Assembly: GCA_045578305.1 (NCBI GenBank)
Contig: JAZNKA010000064.1
Coordinates: 1 to 19,778, forward strand
DNA length: 19,778 nt
Reading direction: 5' to 3'
From: SIG440 sp045578305
GTDB lineage: Bacteria; Bacillota; Clostridia; Monoglobales; Monoglobaceae
Shown: positions 13,351-19,778 of the stretch, one piece after another
Numbering within the stretch: the stretch's first letter is position 1
How the letters are laid out: the number at the start of each line of letters is the position of its first letter
Translations under genes and position numbers: made by a program
The notes under the pieces: model-generated
Told to the model about the DNA's origin: nothing
The model's database searches: none
The model's input: the letters and a program-made list of their open reading frames with translations, nothing else

Positions 13351-15792
13351 TTAGATAATTGTTGTAATGGTATCGCCGCCATAATCAAGAGTTTCTTCGT
13401 TAATTCCGGGAAGCTTCATCTTGACAGTCTTTACCTTTCCGTTTTCGGTAATTATTACATTAAGAGTGGTTCCATGGTTGTAGGGATTGCTTGCCGAAAT
13501 CGAAAGCTTGCCGTCAACATGCTTTATAAGAAGCATCGAAGGTGCATCCACCTTTACAACCATACCGTTGGGGAAGGTCACACTTCCGCTTTCGAAAAAT
13601 GTTGCAAAAGCAATATCATCCGTCTTGTGATAAGCCGCATGAATTTTGGTTGTGTTTGCAACAACACTTACCGGCGGATTTGCCGCATATTCAGCAAGAA
13701 TCTCGGGTGTAGTGTTTATAAGTGCCATAACTTCATACGTATCACTTGCAGGTCTTTTGCCATGCGGAATATAAAGCGCAAACATATCCTGTTTTTGCTC
13801 TATTTCCTCGCCATAATTCGGTGCGCCATTCTGTCTTATTTTGCGCGTGTTGTCCATGCTTCGTGAAACCTGAGTTCTGTTCTTGATACATACATCATCA
13901 GCTTTGGGGAAGTAATATCCGTTTCCGCCGTGGAAAACGGTCTTTACATTGCTGTACTGCTTTTCGCCGCGCGGAATCTGTACGCCGTTGATATACACCT
14001 CGCCGTCAAGCTTTTCCTGCTCGATTGTGGTGTTTATATCCGCCCAATGCGATGATTTGATGTCCGAACCAATCGAGAGATAGCCCTCATCAAATACAAA
14101 CCACGATTTTTTTGCCGAGGTTCCCATTTCTTCGTTCATCTTAAACGACATCGAAGCAAAGTATCCATCTGTTACACCTCCACAAAACTGCTCCTTTGGA
14201 GCAGAAACTGATGATGAGTTTCTCCACTCGTATATATTCTTTGCAGTTGTAACACCGTTGTAAAGTGTCCAGTCCATAAACGGATTTGCCGCTACATTAA
14301 GGGTCTTGCCGTCATCAACCTGAGTTGTGCCGTTGTGTCCCCAGAATGTCTTGTAGGACTCGTCTCCGTTAAACTCCATTGCGGCGGTGCGTGTAGATTT
14401 TCCACGTATCCAAAGCGACCATGTCTTGCGGTGAACAGCAAGAGAGTCCGAACGGAAGAAGTATTTTGACTCTTCGTAAGGCAAATACATCGGAGATGCT
14501 TCAGGCAACAGACTTCTTATTGCCGTCAGTATTTCTTCCTGTCTTTCAGGAAAAAATGGATAAAACCTGCAAAGGATATTTCTAATCTCAAGTGAGGTGT
14601 GCTCAATCATAGAGGCTGCATCTCTTCCATAGAACCAGTTTGCCGCACGCTCGCTTCTTGAAAGATAACTGGAAGCAAGTGCTGCAAACAACAGATTTTC
14701 GGCACCTTCAAACATTTTTACATATTTTGTACCCTCAAGGAAGGTTGCTAAAAGAGATGTCTCTGTCATCGACTCTGTCGCATAAGACATATAAAGTGTC
14801 GGGCCGTGCATGTGGTAGCCGCCGTCAGGCTGTGTCATTTCGCTGGTATTGGCCATTTGAGCAGTCTTATGCTTAAGACCCGCCAGAATCGAAAGTTCAT
14901 TCATACGGTTGATGCCGTAAAGAAGAATTTCCTCATCCTTCAAAATTGCACCGCGAAGAACAGCCTGCATCGCGTACCAAACTGCGTTTGTACCTGTGTT
15001 CCAATCGTCAATAATCTCGTACGGCATATAAAGCATAACCTCAGCAAAGCCTTTAAGGATTTCCTCGGGAAGCTCGTCATACATCATCATAATAACCTGA
15101 GTCCAGGTTTTAAACGGAGCAATCGTCCATGACCAGAAGTTTCCGCCGTTTTCTTTGTGCCAGGGATCCGAAAATCCAAATCTGTGCGAGCGGAGATTAA
15201 TCTGATTCTGCATAATTTCGATGATAACCTGCTTTATCTCGGGGCTTTTGTAGTACTTGCAGCCCTCGTAATTATACGCCGTTGCAAGACACTGCGCAAA
15301 ACGCGAGGTTCTTGACGACGAAAGTCCGGTAATACCGCTGTAGGTATCATAGTCAAAGCCCTCAAAACGACCGTTGCCAATATATCCGTCAAGATAATGC
15401 ATCTCGTTTTCGATTGTATTAAGAGCAGTAGTAATACTGTACTTACCATAATAACCGCTGATATTGTTGAGGATAATCTCTAAATCGTCCATACCGGTTC
15501 GGTCATAAGGCTTGTAAGGGGACTGCTGTTCTACAAATTTAATCAAATCATCCATTGTTTTGACGTTTTTGGCAGTGATAGTATCGGTTTCAAGACCGGT
15601 GCCATAACCTGTCTCAAATTCTTTCATCGTTTCTTCGTAAAGCGCTTCGAAGTAGGCGTCATCCATAACAATCTCTTCTTCAAGTTGTTCTTCCTCTTCA
15701 AGAATCTCCTCCTCGGCGAAAACGCCGAGAAGAGATGTTGAAAGAAGTGCGAAGCAAAGAAGCAAACTTAAAAATCGTCTGAATTTTTTCAT
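13351..15792 (-). CDS. Secreted polysaccharide lyase family 8-like enzyme (second of two in window)
   Basis: An 813-residue protein with a signal peptide ending near residue 26 (LLGVFA), followed by a strikingly acidic stretch (about residues 27-45, mostly Glu). The N-terminal half is an all-helical toroid with GGNFWSWTIAP (216-226, aromatic patch), Asn269 in TGTNAVWY, and DGGYHMHGPTLYMSY (323-337) containing the catalytic pair His329/Tyr337. The central and C-terminal parts are beta-rich and share positions with the neighbouring lyase (DMFALYIPHG here, DMFALWLDHG there; AAYHK and AVYHK). The two are therefore divergent tandem paralogues. The ribosome binding site is AGGAGG. It starts 11 bases after the stop of the 911-residue SLH-like protein, so it belongs to that transcript. 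Substrate preference cannot be read. Confidence 0.75.
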   Translation of the reverse strand: MKKFRRFLSLLLCFALLSTSLLGVFAEEEILEEEEQLEEEIVMDDAYFEALYEETMKEFETGYGTGLETDTITAKNVKTMDDLIKFVEQQSPYKPYDRTGMDDLEIILNNISGYYGKYSITTALNTIENEMHYLDGYIGNGRFEGFDYDTYSGITGLSSSRTSRFAQCLATAYNYEGCKYYKSPEIKQVIIEIMQNQINLRSHRFGFSDPWHKENGGNFWSWTIAPFKTWTQVIMMMYDELPEEILKGFAEVMLYMPYEIIDDWNTGTNAVWYAMQAVLRGAILKDEEILLYGINRMNELSILAGLKHKTAQMANTSEMTQPDGGYHMHGPTLYMSYATESMTETSLLATFLEGTKYVKMFEGAENLLFAALASSYLSRSERAANWFYGRDAASMIEHTSLEIRNILCRFYPFFPERQEEILTAIRSLLPEASPMYLPYEESKYFFRSDSLAVHRKTWSLWIRGKSTRTAAMEFNGDESYKTFWGHNGTTQVDDGKTLNVAANPFMDWTLYNGVTTAKNIYEWRNSSSVSAPKEQFCGGVTDGYFASMSFKMNEEMGTSAKKSWFVFDEGYLSIGSDIKSSHWADINTTIEQEKLDGEVYINGVQIPRGEKQYSNVKTVFHGGNGYYFPKADDVCIKNRTQVSRSMDNTRKIRQNGAPNYGEEIEQKQDMFALYIPHGKRPASDTYEVMALINTTPEILAEYAANPPVSVVANTTKIHAAYHKTDDIAFATFFESGSVTFPNGMVVKVDAPSMLLIKHVDGKLSISASNPYNHGTTLNVIITENGKVKTVKMKLPGINEETLDYGGDTITTII

Positions 15793-15803
15793 TCTGTCGC
15801 CTC

Positions 15804-18536
15804 CTATTCGTAAATGTAGAAGGTATAATGAGCAATAGCATTATGCTCAACTATAACAAGCAGAACGTCCTGACCTTTTTGGGTCGAAACATAGTTTGGA
15901 AGGTCAACAATACTTCCTGCCTCCGCCTTGCCGCTGTTTACATAGAATACATTGAAATATGTTCCACCAAGCTGAACCAGGTTGCGGAATGCCTCAACAC
16001 TTGGGTCAGCAGATTTTGATGCATCATATGTTACATATCCATAACTTTCGTAGAAGCTTTCAAGATAACCAACTGTTGTGCGGTTGCCCGAGAACAGTGT
16101 TGTGTTTCCATCAACTATACCATGCAAAATTTTTGGTGCATCAAGGTCAAAGCGTCTGCCAAAGTACATAATTTCGTTGTCATTGTCAATCTGGAACCAA
16201 ATGATATCACCAACCGCAATATCCTCCAGAAGTGCATATTCGTCGTCTGAAAGTTGTGATTTGAGTTCATTAAGAGGTCTTGTCTCATAGATAAGAATGC
16301 TGCCGGCTTTCATAAGCTCAAATTCATATACAAGCTCACCTTTGGCACCTATTTTGAGATACTTATTTACAACAAGCTGATAGTTTGGATTGTCAGGCAC
16401 AGAGCCTGCGAACTGATATTCAAAAATAATTGCGCTTGCCTCACCAGTCGGACCGCAGTCATACGCTGCTGTATTTCTTTGACCGGTACCATAAATAGAA
16501 TCCAAAACATCGCGTCTTACAACATTAAACTGATTTTCATCAACTCCACCGTTTGTGAGTGCAGGAGGAATTGTGAATATTAGAGTTGCGTTTCCTGCTC
16601 GGTACTCACGAACCTCGTTGCCAAACACATAGTCATGAGCTGAACGGTGGTATCTTTGCTTAAGCGGAAAGCTTTTATGCGGAGCATTCTCGTTTTGGCC
16701 CTCGCTTGAACCTTCGTATGCAGTATAAATTGAATGAAGGTGACCATCCTCGTCAATTCTGTACTTGACAAGCTGACAAAGTGTTGCATTGCTGTCATAC
16801 AGTTCAAGAACAGTAGCACTCAGGTATGCACGTGCAGCGTCACCGCTTGTGTATTTTACACCGTCAATACGCACACCATTTGGTGCTTCATAAACCTCCA
16901 CAGACTCGCCCGAGGTATAGAATTTTGCTTTTACACCGCTTGAAAAAGCGCTTTCCATATTGGCAACTTCCAAAAGCATACCATAGTTGTAATCACTTGT
17001 TGCCACTGCATTAAAGATTGCAAGTCTTCCCAAAAAGTCAAGGCTGTAGGTACCCTGCACACCCATCGACGGGATGTCGCCCTTTGTAATCTTTGCCTGA
17101 CGGATAAAGTCCGAAGCAATCATATCACGATCGTTGATTGTCCAGATATTTTTTGATGTTTTTGTCAATTTGCCTGTTATCTTCTCGCGGTTTATCTTAA
17201 GCGAAAGATAATTTACGCTTGCGCCCTTCGGGCTCTTTGCATAGGCAACAAGGTCTTCTCCGACAATCTGCCCAATTTCTGCCGGTTTGCCGTCAATCTC
17301 TATGTCAAGAATAAGGTCATTTGATGCCGGCTTAAGCTGGAGATAATCACCCGGTTCAAATTTGTCCTGAAGTATCATCAAATCACCCGAGGGTATTGCC
17401 GAAGCATGAAGATACTTATATTCCAGGATTTTGATAACATCATAAACTTTGTCTTCGTCTGTATCAATAAGAGTAACTTCGCCCAGGTCAAAGTTGAAAA
17501 TGCTCTTTTCAAACTGCGAGCCTGCAAATGCACCATTGTAAAGCACATAGCTTGTTGGCGAAACTTTTACTTCGCGTTCTCTGCCGTTGTCGTCTGTGTA
17601 GTAAAGTTTCTTGCCATCATAGCAATTTTTTTCGAGATTAAGTGAGTTAAGTTCAAGAACTCTCTCGTCTATCTTCTTTGCAAGCGAGATTATTCTGGGA
17701 GCATTCTTGTCCTTGTATGATACAAAAGCAATACAGTTGTAGCCAAGAAAATCATAGGTATTTTCGAGGTCTGTAAAATATGCAACATCGTTAATCTCTA
17801 TCTGACCTTCCGCACAAGCAGTTGTTCTGCCAAGTGACGCAACTTCGGTTGATGTTACAAGTCCCTTAAGCTCGTAAACCTGCCAAAGATAGTTGAAAAG
17901 TGTTGTGTCCTTGTTGTAGGTAAAGCTTGTTCCGTTGCTTGTGTAGGTAACATCAATAACATTGCTCTTGAGCATATTGTAGAGAAGTACAACAGCATTT
18001 TCGTATGTTATGCCGTCACCATTTCTTGGAACATTAAGTGCTTTAACAAAATGATAGTGATTGATAGTAGTATCTGTAACACCCAAAGCCTTGAGAGCAA
18101 GTGCTTTTGTGTGTTCGTACATTATTTCGGTATCGGGTTCAAAATAACCTGCTCTTACACCTGAAACAAGACCTACATTATAGGCCGTTGTGATTGAATC
18201 ATAGTAGGGATGGTTTCTCATTACATCCGCAAACGCACGAGCTTCCTGGTCAATCGTACCAAGGTTGAGTGCGCGTGCATACATATCAACAAACAATCCA
18301 CGGCTTACATTCTTTGTAATATCCTCAGGCACGTCGTTTGAGATACCCAAAGCAGAAAGAAAGTTTATCGCCTCGATATATTCAACACTTGGCTCATATT
18401 CGGTGAGTGGGGCAGCGGTTGTCACCACTGCCTCCTCTGCCATTACGGCAGGAGCACCAAGACTAAGAACCAGGCTGAAAGCCATGATGCAGGACAAAAG
18501 TCTTGCAACAAAGCTTGATTTAAAACTGTTTCTCAT
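15804..18536 (-). CDS. Secreted protein with SLH-like N-terminus, unknown body
   Basis: About 911 residues beginning with a signal peptide (MRNSFKSSF..., hydrophobic 12-30, VMAEE cleavage region). I choose the ATG at 18536 over the one at 18551, because the earlier ATG is part of the Shine-Dalgarno sequence ATGGAGG that serves the later one at eight-base spacing. Residues about 50-200 carry diverged S-layer homology repeats. The best one runs from FADV through the GYFEPDTEI segment to the KALALKALG helix. These would tie the protein to the cell wall. The remaining 700 residues are mostly beta-rich, with no motif I know. A likely role is binding or displaying polysaccharide for the lyases encoded next, but this is inferred from context. 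Upstream lies another SLH gene after 21 bases, downstream the lyases. Confidence 0.72.
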   Translation of the reverse strand: MRNSFKSSFVARLLSCIMAFSLVLSLGAPAVMAEEAVVTTAAPLTEYEPSVEYIEAINFLSALGISNDVPEDITKNVSRGLFVDMYARALNLGTIDQEARAFADVMRNHPYYDSITTAYNVGLVSGVRAGYFEPDTEIMYEHTKALALKALGVTDTTINHYHFVKALNVPRNGDGITYENAVVLLYNMLKSNVIDVTYTSNGTSFTYNKDTTLFNYLWQVYELKGLVTSTEVASLGRTTACAEGQIEINDVAYFTDLENTYDFLGYNCIAFVSYKDKNAPRIISLAKKIDERVLELNSLNLEKNCYDGKKLYYTDDNGREREVKVSPTSYVLYNGAFAGSQFEKSIFNFDLGEVTLIDTDEDKVYDVIKILEYKYLHASAIPSGDLMILQDKFEPGDYLQLKPASNDLILDIEIDGKPAEIGQIVGEDLVAYAKSPKGASVNYLSLKINREKITGKLTKTSKNIWTINDRDMIASDFIRQAKITKGDIPSMGVQGTYSLDFLGRLAIFNAVATSDYNYGMLLEVANMESAFSSGVKAKFYTSGESVEVYEAPNGVRIDGVKYTSGDAARAYLSATVLELYDSNATLCQLVKYRIDEDGHLHSIYTAYEGSSEGQNENAPHKSFPLKQRYHRSAHDYVFGNEVREYRAGNATLIFTIPPALTNGGVDENQFNVVRRDVLDSIYGTGQRNTAAYDCGPTGEASAIIFEYQFAGSVPDNPNYQLVVNKYLKIGAKGELVYEFELMKAGSILIYETRPLNELKSQLSDDEYALLEDIAVGDIIWFQIDNDNEIMYFGRRFDLDAPKILHGIVDGNTTLFSGNRTTVGYLESFYESYGYVTYDASKSADPSVEAFRNLVQLGGTYFNVFYVNSGKAEAGSIVDLPNYVSTQKGQDVLLVIVEHNAIAHYTFYIYE

Positions 18537-18544
18537 ATATTTGT

Positions 18545-18549
18545 CCTCC
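18545..18549 (-). promoter_or_regulatory. Start-deciding ribosome binding site
   Basis: GGAGG on the minus strand stands eight bases before the ATG at 18536. It includes the last G of an in-frame ATG at 18551, so that first ATG is very unlikely to be the true start. The signal peptide also reads better from 18536. Confidence 0.7.
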
Positions 18550-18557
18550 ATAAAACC

Positions 18558-19778
18558 TTATGATATTTTCAAAAGCTCATAAGCAATTTTTGCCGCCATA
18601 GCTCTTGTAACTGCCTGCTTGGGTGCAAATGTTCCGTCACCCATACCATTGATAATACCAAGTCCGGTAAGGTTTTTTATACTTTCTGTTGCAAAGCTTG
18701 ATATACTTTCCGCATCAGAGAAAGCAGCGCCGGTTGAAGATGCAGTAGTTGAAAGATTTGCTGCCTGCATAGCTCTGTATGTCATAACTGCCATTTCTTC
18801 TCTTGAAATTCTGTTGTTGGGGTTGAATGCTGTTGCAGACGCCCCTGTAACAATACCCTTTGCTGTTGCAATCTTTACAATATCAAAGAACCATTCATCC
18901 TGAGGCACATCAGCAAATGTAAGTTCGATTTCATCATTTGATGAAATTCCGAGTGTTCTGAGCATAATAGCAAGGAACTCTGCACGGGTAATGGATGCTT
19001 CAGGAGCAAACGAACCGTCTGTGTAACCCTTGATGATGCCCATCTCAGAACATTTTGCAATGTAGTCTGATGCCCAGTGGCTGCTCTTTACATCCTTAAA
19101 GTTGCCCGAAGCAGTGCTCTGACCGCCTGCAGATTCGTTTGTGTTGGATGAATCTGCGAAGTTGCCGCCAAATGAGGGTGATGGTGTGCCACCGCCGCCA
19201 CCGCCGGCACCGCCTCCGCCACCTCCGCCGCCGCCAAGGCCGGGAGTTTCGGGAACGGGATCTTTAATTGCTGCAGCAGTTGCCACAAGTGTGGGGAATT
19301 CGCTGCGGAACTCAGCAATGCTTGCAAATGTATCTGCAAATATTGCTTTGTGAAGCTGTGTCTTTTGGTTTGGTGTAAGTGCTGCATAAGATCCTGCAAG
19401 ATCAACACCAAGTTGTGCATTTTGAGCCGCAAGGATAAGATCCATATCTTCCCATGCGCCAAGATTTACACTCTGGAGTGCAACCTCTTTGTCAAATGCG
19501 TCACACATATCATTAACAGCATCATCAAATGCGTCTACATCATGCTCACTTGGCATAGTGTTGGTGTTAAGAACCAATTTATTTCCTGTAACATCTTCCT
19601 TTGATGCCTCCAGAAGTGCTGTCTTAACAGCAGTCATAAAGGTTTCTTTATTCTCGCTGTTTAAGTTGATAGCAAAACCGTATTCATTATCCAAGTCAAA
19701 ATTATACAAATCGTTGTGTTCGCTGAGAACACCAGCAAGTTTTTCGGTTGTTGCGCCTTCAAATGCTGTTATTGATTC
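18558..19778 (-). CDS. SLH-domain surface protein, 5' end outside window
   Basis: The reading frame is open to the right edge (SITAFEGATTEKLAGVLS... before the TTG at 19709), so at least 406 residues are encoded and the N-terminus is missing. The visible order is two helical repeats of about 80 residues, a glycine tract, a Ser/Thr/Asn-rich linker, then three SLH domains at the C-terminus. The SLH domains start at NFKDVKSSHW, FADVPQDEWF and FSDAESISSF. The binding motif is ITRAE in the first, ISREE in the second and VTRAM in the third. The SLH triplet should attach the protein to pyruvylated or similar wall polysaccharide. It ends 21 bases before the next secreted SLH-like protein, in an apparent operon. 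The N-terminal function is unknown; part of a larger surface enzyme or binding protein is possible. Confidence 0.85.
   Translation of the reverse strand, partial: ESITAFEGATTEKLAGVLSEHNDLYNFDLDNEYGFAINLNSENKETFMTAVKTALLEASKEDVTGNKLVLNTNTMPSEHDVDAFDDAVNDMCDAFDKEVALQSVNLGAWEDMDLILAAQNAQLGVDLAGSYAALTPNQKTQLHKAIFADTFASIAEFRSEFPTLVATAAAIKDPVPETPGLGGGGGGGGGAGGGGGGTPSPSFGGNFADSSNTNESAGGQSTASGNFKDVKSSHWASDYIAKCSEMGIIKGYTDGSFAPEASITRAEFLAIMLRTLGISSNDEIELTFADVPQDEWFFDIVKIATAKGIVTGASATAFNPNNRISREEMAVMTYRAMQAANLSTTASSTGAAFSDAESISSFATESIKNLTGLGIINGMGDGTFAPKQAVTRAMAAKIAYELLKIS
19188..19235 (-). repeat. Glycine tract in SLH protein linker
   Basis: Sixteen codons encode nine glycines, one alanine and six glycines, using mixed GGC, GGT and GGA codons. 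The tract separates the helical repeats from the SLH domains and likely forms a flexible linker. It is the most GC-rich short stretch noticed in the window, and its antisense reads as polyproline. Confidence 0.85.

Noticed and set aside
13219..13866. A 215-codon plus-strand open frame.
   Set aside because: It is antisense to the two lyase genes, rich in Cys, Ile and His with no family resemblance, and has no ribosome binding site.
19141..19353. A proline-rich plus-strand frame.
   Set aside because: The polyproline is only the antisense of the glycine tract in the SLH protein.
1..19778. CRISPR arrays, transposases, integrases, or defence systems.
   Set aside because: No direct-repeat arrays with spacers and no such protein motifs were seen on either strand.

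Overview
All recognisable genes in this window lie on the minus strand and are read from right to left. The DNA is low-GC. Most genes have a strong AGGAGG-type ribosome binding site, and the surface proteins carry S-layer homology (SLH) domains. Together these point to a low-GC Gram-positive bacterium, probably an uncultured member of the Clostridia (Bacillota). That placement is an inference from signals and gene families; no rRNA or marker gene is present.

In transcription order, 19778-11067 is a secreted surface-polysaccharide block. It holds a 5'-truncated protein with three C-terminal SLH domains, a 911-residue secreted protein with an SLH-like N-terminus and a large unknown body, and two divergent tandem polysaccharide-lyase-8-like enzymes. 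A perfect 16-bp inverted repeat with T-tracts closes the block. Next, 10974-5254 is a cytoplasmic block: an M55 (DppA-type) D-aminopeptidase homologue, an unclassified glycoside-hydrolase-like protein, and an AGE-family sugar 2-epimerase. After these come three gene remnants joined out of frame: the N-terminal two thirds of a Gfo/Idh/MocA oxidoreductase, the middle of an alpha/beta hydrolase, and the C-terminal domain of a GNAT-like acyltransferase. A strong terminator follows. This stretch looks like the scar of two deletions, or an assembly chimera, inside a formerly longer sugar-metabolism operon.

Then 5088-577 is a tightly coupled four-gene ABC operon: ATPase, ABC-2 permease, GldG-like auxiliary protein, and DUF4340 protein. 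It resembles the Gld gliding-type exporters, but its substrate is unknown. Two terminator hairpins follow. The last 500 bases hold a short coding-like remnant and one small hypothetical gene with an excellent ribosome binding site.

The working model is that the SLH proteins and PL8-like lyases bind and cut a uronic-acid-containing polysaccharide at the cell surface, while the glycoside-hydrolase-like protein and epimerase process released sugars inside. The window contains no sugar transporter, no unsaturated glucuronyl hydrolase, no sulfatase and no transcription regulator, so substrate and regulation cannot be read from it. I found no tRNA, rRNA, CRISPR array, transposase or integrase.
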